A DNA stretch of 8,169 bases. It comes from Clostridia bacterium (GTDB lineage: Bacteria > Bacillota > Clostridia > Oscillospirales > QAMX01). The translations under genes and the position numbers were made by a program. The notes beneath the pieces were generated by a model. That model did no database searches. It had not been told where the DNA came from and was given only the letters and a program-made list of their open reading frames with translations. Shown here in pieces: positions 1 through 5,932 of the stretch (the stretch's first letter is position 1; the number at the start of each line of letters is the position of its first letter). The stretch is taken from contig JAKSPX010000053.1 of NCBI GenBank assembly GCA_024404415.1, forward strand, positions 1 through 8,169. Direction: 5' to 3'.

Positions 1-1032
1 GAGTGTGTTTTCAAAGACGCCGTCGGCGCCGGCGAATGCATAGTCATAGACCTGAGGGAAGGGGATCTCGTCGCGGTCCTTATCGGAGACGGTGAGGGTC
101 GCGGTCGTGCCCTTTTCGCCCTTGAGCTTCAGGCGCACAAAGCCCGAGAAATTCTCGCCCAGGTCGAGCTTCCACGGCATGTCGTCACCGATGGCGATCG
201 GGCGGGTGCGGGGCGCGATCTGATCCCGCTCCATCTGATCGGGGCGGACGGAGAGGGTTTCGATCTCCGCAAAGGCCGCGGGCATCCCCTCCGCCGCAAG
301 CGCTTTATCGCGGAGGTGCTCGCCGCCGAAATCGCCCCAGGCGTATTCCCCGGTGCACCACTCGCCCGTCGGGTAACACATCCACGGCGTGTTCGTATCT
401 ATCCTCTGTTCGCCGTTTTTATCTTTCAGGAAGCCGACAGAGGAGAATGCCGACGCAAGGCCGCACTTTCTCCCCCAGCCGTCGTCCAGATAAATCTCGA
501 AGGTGTTTTCGCCCTCTTTGAGATAAGGCAAAAGGTCATAGACCTCCGAAAGGAGGATGCCCTCCTCGATGTGGCTGCGGTTGGGCGCAAAGCCATCCGA
601 AAGGGCATGGCCGTTGACATAGAGCTTATGGTACCCGCGCGAGGCCACGGCAAGCAGCCCTTCCTCCGGGTGGGAAAGCTGAACTGTCTTCCGGAAAAGG
701 GCATATTCGTTCTTTTGAAAGCTTCCGGCTTTTTCAAGGAAGCGCGCACACCACGCCTCGACGCCGGTCACAAAGCTTGTTTCCTCCGCCGCGTCTCCGC
801 ACTCCACGCGCCAGAAATAGCGCGTGAGCGGCAGGAGCTTTTCGGGGCAGGCAACGTAGGTATTCTCTTTTGTCATGATGCGGAGTTCTTCGGGCTCCCC
901 CGCTTTCCAGAGCGTGAGGGTGAATTCCCGTGTCTCCGCCCCCGCCGCCCGGTATTTCCAGAAAAAGCGCGGGGACAAAACCGTACCGAGTGCCTCGTGA
1001 CGGTACTCGGTACGTAAATCAAAGATCTTCAT
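1..1032 (-). CDS. Alpha-L-rhamnosidase-like protein (GH78 type), N-terminal part, cut by left edge
   Basis: This frame is open from an ATG at 1032 to the left edge, giving 344 residues without a stop. The order of motifs fits bacterial GH78 alpha-L-rhamnosidases, which release terminal L-rhamnose from glycans or glycosides. Residues 1-90 look like the leading fibronectin-like domain (SPRFFWKY near 20, LTRYFWRVECGD near 69-80). Residues about 105-200 match the rhamnosidase N domain (KLYVNGHAL near 137, LKEGENTFEIYLDDGW near 171-186). Residues about 265-344 match the next beta-domain (DLGENFSGFVRLKLKG near 290-305). The (alpha/alpha)6 catalytic barrel would lie beyond the window, so catalytic residues cannot be checked. 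No signal peptide is visible, so a cytoplasmic enzyme is likely. The start lies 2 bp after the carrier-protein stop (TAACCATG) with no strong ribosome binding site, which suggests translational coupling. The substrate is unknown; the link to a carrier protein is unusual. Confidence 0.8.
   Translation of the reverse strand, partial: MKIFDLRTEYRHEALGTVLSPRFFWKYRAAGAETREFTLTLWKAGEPEELRIMTKENTYVACPEKLLPLTRYFWRVECGDAAEETSFVTGVEAWCARFLEKAGSFQKNEYALFRKTVQLSHPEEGLLAVASRGYHKLYVNGHALSDGFAPNRSHIEEGILLSEVYDLLPYLKEGENTFEIYLDDGWGRKCGLASAFSSVGFLKDKNGEQRIDTNTPWMCYPTGEWCTGEYAWGDFGGEHLRDKALAAEGMPAAFAEIETLSVRPDQMERDQIAPRTRPIAIGDDMPWKLDLGENFSGFVRLKLKGEKGTTATLTVSDKDRDEIPFPQVYDYAFAGADGVFENTL
982..1014 (-). repeat. 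Perfect 10-bp inverted repeat just inside the rhamnosidase-like gene
   Basis: CGTACCGAGT at 982-991 is the exact reverse complement of ACTCGGTACG at 1005-1014, separated by 13 bases. In the minus-strand mRNA this would be a GC-rich hairpin beginning 18 nt after the start codon's first base (codons 7-17), followed by GTTTTG. It could slow translation or act as a weak attenuator between the carrier-protein gene and the glycosidase gene. The repeat is seen directly; a function is inference, and the following T run is too short for a confident terminator. Confidence 0.5.
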
Positions 1033-1034
1033 GG

Positions 1035-1277
1035 TTATTTCTGGCTCTCGATGGCGGCGGACATTCTGTTGAGGGTCACAAAGTCCGCAGGCTTCATCTT
1101 GCTCAGGTCAATGGGGAAGCCCACGCGTCTTTCGACCGCGCGCAGAACGGTGACGACCGAGAGGGAGTCGATCAGATCCTCTTCGATCAGATTGGCGTCC
1201 GCCATTTCGCGGAGCTCTTCTTTGTCGAGGCCGAGGACCTCTTCCATCGCTTCCAGGATCGCGTCAAATGTTTTCAT
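1035..1277 (-). CDS. Acyl/peptidyl carrier protein, DltC-like, 80 aa
   Basis: A small acidic protein of the size and pattern of phosphopantetheine carrier proteins. The attachment motif is IDSLSVV, with Ser38 as the predicted phosphopantetheine site. The pattern LIEEDLIDSL...LRAVERRVGFPIDL...DFVTLNRM resembles D-alanyl carrier proteins (DltC) and stand-alone peptidyl carrier proteins more than fatty-acid AcpP. The ATG at 1277 is supported by AAGGAG at 1286-1291 with 8-nt spacing. It has its own consensus promoter (1315-1343) and is followed 2 bp later by the rhamnosidase-like gene. Its natural partners are probably the adenylation and condensation proteins encoded just upstream, forming a split module: adenylation loads an acid on the carrier and condensation transfers it. 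That a phosphopantetheinyl transferase acts on it is assumed; none is in the window. It is not named dltC because the dltB and dltD partners are absent. Confidence 0.9.
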   Translation of the reverse strand: MKTFDAILEAMEEVLGLDKEELREMADANLIEEDLIDSLSVVTVLRAVERRVGFPIDLSKMKPADFVTLNRMSAAIESQK

Positions 1278-1314
1278 GGATCATTCTCCTTAAGTTCTTA
1301 ACTGGTACACATGG

Positions 1315-1343
1315 ATTATAGCAGAAGCAGGCGGTATTGTCAA
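1315..1343 (-). promoter_or_regulatory. Perfect consensus sigma-A (sigma-70) promoter with extended -10, for the carrier-protein gene
   Basis: Read on the minus strand: TTGACA (1338-1343), 17-bp spacer, TATAAT (1315-1320), with TGC directly before the -10 giving an extended TGnTATAAT. Both hexamers match consensus at all six positions and spacing is ideal. Transcription should begin near 1308, giving a leader of about 30 nt to the ATG at 1277. The promoter lies 5 bp after the condensation gene's stop, so the carrier protein and the rhamnosidase-like protein can be made independently of the adenylation-condensation unit. Confidence 0.92.
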
Positions 1344-1348
1344 CCGTT

Positions 1349-2704
1349 TTATGCCTCAAACGCCTTTCTGATGGCGGCAAGCGTGATCTCCGGGTTTTCC
1401 GCAACGATGTCGGTGAGCTTGCGGAAGGCCGCGACATAGCTTTCCGCCTGTTCCTTCTTATATTTGTGGATCTGATAGGTCAGATTGACCTTCATGGACT
1501 TTCCGGGGACTTCCAGAATGCTTGCATAGAACTGCTGGGCCTGGTGGGTAAAAGGCATGGCGCGGATCTCCAATACGGGGTCTGCCGCCGACGCGGCCAT
1601 ATCCATGGTGCTATATACCATCCAGCCGTGGTTGAAGTTCATGAAGTGCTTGAAGCTCTCCCGATACCCCATCGGCACCAGGTCGCCCATGGGGAGCTTG
1701 CCGTGCGCGAGATAGTCAAGATATCGCATATACTGGCCGCTGATGGCCTCGGCGACCGAAGCGTCCTTATTTTCAAAATCGAAGAAGACGGGGACGGTGT
1801 TCATCATGCAGCCGAAGGTGCGCTTCTGGGCAGGTGTGCGGCGGCCGTGGGTCATGGTGTAGAAGCAGAAATTATCCTTCCCGGTGAGGGCGTAGACAGT
1901 CAAGGCCGCAAGAGGCTGAACGACCGACTGGATGCTGAGGTGGCAGTATTCCGCAAGGCGGGCAAGCCTGTCGTAGTCCGCTCCCTCAAAGAGTGTGCCC
2001 ACGGCGCGGACGTCGCCCAGAGGCGAGGTGTATCCGGCGGGAAAGCTGTATTTTCTCTGGTGGTGGAAGACGTTCTTCCAGTAGGCCATATCCTCGGTGT
2101 GCTCAGCCGACGCGCGGTATGCCGCCTCGTCCGCGCAGTATTTCGTGATGGAGACCGCCGGTTTCAGGACCGGCTCTCTATCTTCCATAAAGGCATGGTA
2201 GGCTTCCTTGAGCTCACGGAAGGCGAGGCCGAAGGAATATCCGTCCGCAATGGCGTGGTTGAAGCGCAAAGCCAGCGTGACCTTGTCCCCGTGCTTCAGC
2301 ATCGCCGCAAGGCAAAGCTCGGTCCCGTACCACGGAATGATGAAGTGATTCATCTCCTCAAGCCACGCCCGGCACTCCTCTTCGGTTGCAAAGGAATAGA
2401 CCGGGAGGGTCACGGGCTTGAAGGGGCGGATGAACTGGAGCTTTTTTCCGCCTTTTTTGATGATGGTGGTGCGCAGAGCGTCATGCCGCTCCAGAAGGAG
2501 GTTATAGGCCTTTTCAAGCGCTTCCGCCGCCCCCTCCTCTGCCGGAGCCGTCACCGTCATGGAGAGCATATTGTCCTCCTGCGCCTTGCGGCGCTCCACG
2601 GCAAAGATCTGCGACCACAATAAAAGCTCCTGCGCTTTGGTGATCGGATAGAGCGTCGCGTCAGACGGGGTCTCGACTTTTTTGAATGACAGATCCATTT
2701 TCAT
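1349..2704 (-). CDS. Stand-alone NRPS-type condensation domain protein, 451 aa
   Basis: The whole protein is one condensation (C) domain of the chloramphenicol-acetyltransferase-like superfamily, which in peptide synthetases joins a carrier-bound acyl group to an amine (sometimes a hydroxyl). Visible motifs, in order: YPITKAQELLLW (C1, near 19), LLERHDALRTTI (C2, near 71), RFNHAIADGYS (C3, near 147), YWKNVF (C4) and GRRTPAQKRTFGCMMNTVPV (C5). The active-site signature HHxxxDG reads NHAIADG: the catalytic second His and the Asp-Gly are kept, the first His is Asn. No adenylation or carrier domain is fused. ATG at 2704 is preferred because GGAG (2711-2714) lies 6 nt ahead of it; an in-frame GTG at 2707 is the alternative. 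The gene starts 15 bp after the adenylation gene, so co-transcription is likely. Donor and acceptor are unknown; an acyltransferase relative making an ester or acyl-amino acid is possible. Confidence 0.88.
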   Translation of the reverse strand: MKMDLSFKKVETPSDATLYPITKAQELLLWSQIFAVERRKAQEDNMLSMTVTAPAEEGAAEALEKAYNLLLERHDALRTTIIKKGGKKLQFIRPFKPVTLPVYSFATEEECRAWLEEMNHFIIPWYGTELCLAAMLKHGDKVTLALRFNHAIADGYSFGLAFRELKEAYHAFMEDREPVLKPAVSITKYCADEAAYRASAEHTEDMAYWKNVFHHQRKYSFPAGYTSPLGDVRAVGTLFEGADYDRLARLAEYCHLSIQSVVQPLAALTVYALTGKDNFCFYTMTHGRRTPAQKRTFGCMMNTVPVFFDFENKDASVAEAISGQYMRYLDYLAHGKLPMGDLVPMGYRESFKHFMNFNHGWMVYSTMDMAASAADPVLEIRAMPFTHQAQQFYASILEVPGKSMKVNLTYQIHKYKKEQAESYVAAFRKLTDIVAENPEITLAAIRKAFEA

Positions 2705-2719
2705 CACACGCTCCGTTTC

Positions 2720-4270
2720 TCAGTCTTTCACATTGACGCCTGCAAGGATCGCGGCTTCCATGTCCTTGAGTTTTCTGCGGTCGATCTTGTTGTTGCTGTT
2801 ACGGGGAAGCGATTCGTCAAAGACGATCTTGCGCGGCACGGCATAGGGCGGCAGATGCTCGCCCACCCATTTGCGCAGGCGGATGACCTCGGCGATCTTC
2901 TTCTCCGGCATTTTGACCGGCACGACGTGCGCCACGATGCTTTCCACCTTGCCGTCCTCATAGATGGCCGGGACGACCGCCGCGGCGCGGACGTTTGCGT
3001 CCAGATTGAGCGTGCGCTCAATTTCTTCGGCCTCGATGCGGTTGCCGCCCATCTTGATCAGATTGTCAGAGCGGCCAAGGTAATAGAACACGCCGTTTTC
3101 TTCGCGCATCATGTCGCGCGTGCGGAAGCCGCGCTTGCCGTCCTTCTTAAAGAAGACCTCCGCTTCCTTTTCGGGCGCATTGAGATACCCGAGCGCCACC
3201 AGCTTCGACGTGATGACCAGTTCACCGGGTTCACCGGGCTTTGCCAGATTGCCCTCACTATCTTCCAGCCACGCTTCGACCCCGTCATTCGGAATACCGG
3301 AGGGAAGCATGCCGTTCGATTCTAAAATTTCGTCGGTATAGGCAATGGAAAGTCCGCCGGCGGAGGTTTCGGAGGCGCCATAGACGTTGTTGATAATAGC
3401 CCCGGGGAAGCGCTCCCTCAGGCGCTTCGCCGTGTAGGAGGTCATTACCTCGCCGCCCATGCCGAAACGGCGGACCGACGGCAGCTTCGCGCGGCAGAAG
3501 GCCTCGCTCTTGAGGCAGATATCCATAAAGGCGGGCGTTCCGCCCATGACGTGGGCGTCAGCCAAAAGCATGCGCTTCATCAAGGCCGGGAAATCGCTGA
3601 GGAGTCCTCTTTCGACCCCGTAAAGGGTGCTGCCGAGGTACATTCCGTAGCAGAAGAGGTTGACAAAGGACGCGGAAAACGCATAAGGCGTCATGTTGGT
3701 CATGCGGCATCTTTCCGGCAGAGCCTTCACCGACTCGGTCAGGCGGGATCTCACCGATGCTTCGATGCACTCCGCCGCGATGATGACCCCCTTCGGATTG
3801 CCCGTGCTGCCGGAGGTGAAGATATAGCAGACCGGGGTCTCGCCTTCCGGCCAGGCGCTTTCCGGCACGGTGCGTCCCCTATACTCCGCAACGATCTTTT
3901 CATAATCCGCCATGCCGATCAGCGGAAGCTCCGCCTTCGGGAAGGGCTTGGGAGATACCGCGACGACAACGGCAGGATTTGCCGCGGAAGCGACGGCTTC
4001 CACCTTCTGCACCGGGAAATAGTCCGGCAGGAATACATAGGGATGTGCGCTTTTGACAGCGGCGAGGATGGCGACTGCCGCTTCGTTTTCTTTATCCCCC
4101 CAGATGGCAACCGGCTCTCCCGGTTTACAATGTTCGGAGAAATATACACCAAGCGCATCGCTCGCCATGTCGAGCTCACAGAAGGTCATTTGCTTTTCTC
4201 CGCGCTCCACCAGGGCGATCCGGTCGGGCTCTTTTGCCCATTTTTTCAGTCTTTCGAGGACATTCCGCAT
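2720..4270 (-). CDS. Stand-alone AMP-forming adenylation enzyme, DltA-like, 516 aa
   Basis: Member of the ANL superfamily: it would activate a carboxylic acid with ATP to an acyl-adenylate and load it on a carrier protein. Visible motifs (numbered from the ATG at 4270): YIFTSGSTGNPKG at 149-161 (phosphate loop), NVYGASE at 295-301, FRTRD at 383-387 with the ribose-binding Asp, GRSDNLIKMGGNRIE at 399-413 (hinge), and NSNNKIDRRKL at about 491-501 with the predicted catalytic Lys495. Spacing and wording resemble DltA (D-alanine:carrier ligase). In the substrate pocket the usual FD(A/L)S reads FSAS, with Ser199 where amino-acid-activating enzymes have Asp, so the substrate may not be a normal alpha-amino acid. 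AAAAAGGAG at 4281-4289, 10 nt upstream, sets the start; the open frame extends upstream only to a TTG inside the leader hairpin. First gene of a unit with the condensation gene; its partner is probably the small carrier protein. Confidence 0.9.
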   Translation of the reverse strand: MRNVLERLKKWAKEPDRIALVERGEKQMTFCELDMASDALGVYFSEHCKPGEPVAIWGDKENEAAVAILAAVKSAHPYVFLPDYFPVQKVEAVASAANPAVVVAVSPKPFPKAELPLIGMADYEKIVAEYRGRTVPESAWPEGETPVCYIFTSGSTGNPKGVIIAAECIEASVRSRLTESVKALPERCRMTNMTPYAFSASFVNLFCYGMYLGSTLYGVERGLLSDFPALMKRMLLADAHVMGGTPAFMDICLKSEAFCRAKLPSVRRFGMGGEVMTSYTAKRLRERFPGAIINNVYGASETSAGGLSIAYTDEILESNGMLPSGIPNDGVEAWLEDSEGNLAKPGEPGELVITSKLVALGYLNAPEKEAEVFFKKDGKRGFRTRDMMREENGVFYYLGRSDNLIKMGGNRIEAEEIERTLNLDANVRAAAVVPAIYEDGKVESIVAHVVPVKMPEKKIAEVIRLRKWVGEHLPPYAVPRKIVFDESLPRNSNNKIDRRKLKDMEAAILAGVNVKD

Positions 4271-4316
4271 GATTTCACGGCTCCTTTTTGTAGAAGTCTT
4301 TTCAAATATCCATTCG

Positions 4317-4363
4317 ACGGAACGACCCAATTTTGATTATGCCGACTAATCGGGGTGCTCCGT
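4317..4363 (-). promoter_or_regulatory. Long hairpin in the 5' leader of the adenylation gene
   Basis: In the minus-strand transcript three nested pairings stack: 4357-4363 with 4317-4323 (7 bp, one G-U), 4353-4356 with 4325-4328 (4 bp, across a single bulged C), and 4347-4351 with 4335-4339 (5 bp), enclosing a 7-nt loop. The structure would start about 12 nt from the predicted transcript end and about 47 nt before the start codon. No T run follows, so it is not a terminator. It may stabilise the mRNA or be part of a regulatory leader. It matches no riboswitch that I recognise. Confidence 0.45.
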
Positions 4364-4381
4364 GAATGGTTTCGTATTTTT

Positions 4382-4410
4382 ATTCTACCATATATTCAAA
4401 TAATTTTCAA
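4382..4410 (-). promoter_or_regulatory. Sigma-A promoter with extended -10, for the adenylation-condensation unit
   Basis: Read on the minus strand: TTGAAA (4405-4410), 17-bp spacer, TAGAAT (4382-4387), preceded by TGG, an extended -10 element. Five of six bases match consensus in each hexamer. Transcription should start near 4375, giving a leader of about 105 nt before the ATG at 4270. It lies downstream of the terminator at 4475-4512, so this unit is separate from the sigma/anti-sigma/VOC genes. Confidence 0.8.
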
Positions 4411-4474
4411 CACCATTCTCCCCTTTTCGGTATACTATTTCAAATCCGGCAGTTCCCTCGCAGACGATTTTGTA

Positions 4475-4512
4475 TAAAAAACGGCGCAGCCCCGGAAAAG
4501 GAGCTGCGCCGT
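4475..4512 (-). terminator. Strong intrinsic terminator after the VOC gene
   Basis: A perfect 10-bp GC-rich stem (ACGGCGCAGC at 4481-4490, GCTGCGCCGT at 4503-4512) with a 12-nt loop is followed on the minus strand by six T residues (complement of 4476-4481). It lies 44 bp beyond the VOC stop codon and ends the sigma/anti-sigma/VOC unit. Confidence 0.93.
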
Positions 4513-4556
4513 GACCGGCGTTATTCAGTTTATTGACCGATATGCTTCAGCCGCAA

Positions 4557-4961
4557 TCAGCCTCTCACTTCGAAGAGCTCGATCTCTTCGTCGTTCGGCC
4601 CGAAGACAAACGCGATGCGGACCGGGTAGATCGACGGCTTGGCGGGGATGTCCACGTCTTTCGGCGCCGACTTGGTTCTGCCGCCCGCGGCGAGCGCGAC
4701 GGCGTAGGCTTCGTCGCAGCTATCGCACTTCACAGCGAGGTGGAAATAACGGCCGTAGGGAGTCTCGCCCTTGCCGCCCGCAAAGACCTCGAAATATTCG
4801 CCGCTGCCGATGTCCAGCATGGCGGCGCGGGAATCGCCCTCGCCCCAGGCCTTGAAGACCTCAAAGCCCAGCGCCTTGTAGAAGGCCAGAGACTTGTCGA
4901 AATCGTCCACTTTCAGCGCGACATGGTGGAAGGAAGCGCCCTTGATCTTTTCGTTTGCCAT
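4557..4961 (-). CDS. VOC-family (glyoxalase/bleomycin-resistance fold) protein, 134 aa
   Basis: A single vicinal-oxygen-chelate protein made of two beta-alpha-beta-beta-beta halves, the typical length for the family. The first half starts FHHVALKVDDFDKSLAFYKALGFEVF (from 11; quoted motifs: HHVALKV and FYKALGF) and the second starts YFHLAVKCDS (72). Candidate metal ligands sit at the usual places: His13, Glu58 (GEYFEVF), His74 and Glu128 (EEIELFEV). Family members include glyoxalase I, dioxygenases and antibiotic- or thiol-resistance proteins; the exact substrate cannot be read from the sequence. The ATG at 4961 has GAAGGG at 4973-4978, 11 nt upstream. It follows the anti-sigma gene by 32 bp and is closed by the terminator at 4475-4512, so it is probably part of the ECF sigma regulon and may have a detoxification role. 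Confidence 0.85.
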   Translation of the reverse strand: MANEKIKGASFHHVALKVDDFDKSLAFYKALGFEVFKAWGEGDSRAAMLDIGSGEYFEVFAGGKGETPYGRYFHLAVKCDSCDEAYAVALAAGGRTKSAPKDVDIPAKPSIYPVRIAFVFGPNDEEIELFEVRG

Positions 4962-4993
4962 TTTATATACATCCCTTCAAAATAGAATACAAT

Positions 4994-5824
4994 TCATCGC
5001 GTGACCAGAATGATCAGCACCTCTGCTCCGCCGTATTCCAGCCCGCAGGAGGCGATCTCCACGCCGTTGGTGAATTCATACTGCACGCCGCTGACCGTCA
5101 CGTTGTTCTGCGTGACAAAGGCGGCGAAATCATCGGTCTCATAGATGCCGACCTCACCGAGAGGATCCTTATATAATGCCTCGATATCCGGCAGGGAATC
5201 GACGCCAGCGTAGAACACCTCGGCATACATACCCTTGACGTCATGAGCCGCGATCAGCTCCTCCGCGTCGGCAAGAATAGTCTCGCGGTCGTAGACCACG
5301 CCCGCTTCTTCCTCCGGGGCGGCGGCACCGTACATAAGCTCAGCCTGCGTACCATTCGTTACTTCCATGAGCTCTTCTTCGGCGGCCTCCGGGGCGGCCA
5401 TGTCGGCGCTGATGGCCTTATCCTGCATAGCGGCGAAACCGAGCACGGGAATATCCCGCGTGCGGACGTAGCGGGTGACGCCGAAAACGCACAGGGCGAT
5501 GACAGCCGCGGCGGCCACGGTGCCCGTGATGCCGCGCATACGGTTTTTGCTTCTGCGTACGCGGCGGATGGCTGCTGAACGGTCCTCTTCCGTGACGCGC
5601 TTCAATATGCGGTCCTTCAGATCGCAGGGAGGATCTGCCGCGAGGGCGGCTGTTTCTCGCCGGATGAGCATCATATCTTCCATGGTGCGCCTGCAGGTAT
5701 CGCAATACGAAACGTGCTCAGCGACGGCACGCTTTTCCTCTTCGGTCGCGTCTCCGTCGATGACGCTTTGCATCATCAGCACGATTTCCTTACAGGTCCC
5801 TTCCAAATTCATCTCTTTTTTCAT
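4994..5824 (-). CDS. Zinc-finger (ZAS/zf-HC2) transmembrane anti-sigma factor, 276 aa
   Basis: The cytoplasmic N-terminus carries the anti-sigma zinc motif HVSYCDTC (His37, Cys41, Cys44), with Cys11 in the usual upstream position, the pattern of RsiW/RsrA-type proteins that hold an ECF sigma factor inactive. A single membrane helix spans about residues 98-119 (GTVAAAAVIALCVFGVTRYV), after a basic stretch that fits an inside N-terminus. The outer part, about 155 residues, begins with an acidic Ala/Glu-rich linker and contains a domain I do not recognise (DRETILADAEELIAAHDV onward); it would be the sensing or protease-controlled part. ATG at 5824 is chosen because AAAGGAGG (5833-5840) lies 8 nt upstream; in-frame codons further upstream run through the promoter and have no ribosome binding site. 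It is the neighbour and presumed partner of the sigma factor encoded just upstream, and probably is co-transcribed with the VOC gene. Confidence 0.88.
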   Translation of the reverse strand: MKKEMNLEGTCKEIVLMMQSVIDGDATEEEKRAVAEHVSYCDTCRRTMEDMMLIRRETAALAADPPCDLKDRILKRVTEEDRSAAIRRVRRSKNRMRGITGTVAAAAVIALCVFGVTRYVRTRDIPVLGFAAMQDKAISADMAAPEAAEEELMEVTNGTQAELMYGAAAPEEEAGVVYDRETILADAEELIAAHDVKGMYAEVFYAGVDSLPDIEALYKDPLGEVGIYETDDFAAFVTQNNVTVSGVQYEFTNGVEIASCGLEYGGAEVLIILVTR

Positions 5825-5894
5825 CAGGCGATCCTCCTTTCTCCTCATTTCGATTGAAAAACGCCGTTTTCCGTACCGTTTCAGCGGGATTTTT

Positions 5895-5932
5895 CTTTTG
5901 CGTCTTTCGTTTATACTCTTTGGACGCAAAAG
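5895..5932. repeat. Perfect 10-bp inverted repeat overlapping the ECF promoter -10
   Basis: CTTTTGCGTC (5895-5904) and GACGCAAAAG (5923-5932) are exact reverse complements with an 18-bp spacer. One arm contains the CGTC -10 of the ECF promoter at 5923-5948, while the other lies about 20 bp downstream. Neither strand has a T run after it, so it is not a terminator. An operator for a dimeric regulator is possible; this is inference. Confidence 0.5.

Noticed and set aside
1337..2623. Long open frame on the plus strand, 428 codons, opposite the condensation gene
   Set aside because: It is a mirror of the GC-rich minus-strand gene. The minus frame holds clear condensation motifs, while the plus frame shows no recognisable domain.
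3221..3240. Short tandem repeat TTCACCGGG twice
   Set aside because: It is the codons for a Pro-Gly-Glu-Pro-Gly-Glu turn found at this place in adenylation enzymes, not an independent element.
1035..4270. A dlt operon for teichoic-acid D-alanylation
   Set aside because: DltB and DltD are absent, a condensation domain is inserted, and the adenylation pocket lacks the expected Asp.
4271..4330. Upstream extension of the adenylation protein by 20 residues from a TTG at 4330
   Set aside because: The TTG lies inside the leader hairpin with no ribosome site, whereas the ATG at 4270 has AAAAAGGAG ahead of it and begins where DltA-like proteins begin.
2855..4336. Other plus-strand open frames opposite the adenylation gene
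   Set aside because: They overlap a gene with complete family motifs and have no recognisable content of their own.
5825..5929. Upstream extension of the anti-sigma protein by 35 basic residues
   Set aside because: The extension runs through the promoter and inverted-repeat region, and the best ribosome site (AAAGGAGG) serves the ATG at 5824.
5895..5932. Intrinsic terminator between sigma and anti-sigma genes
   Set aside because: The stem has a long 18-nt loop and no T run follows it on either strand.
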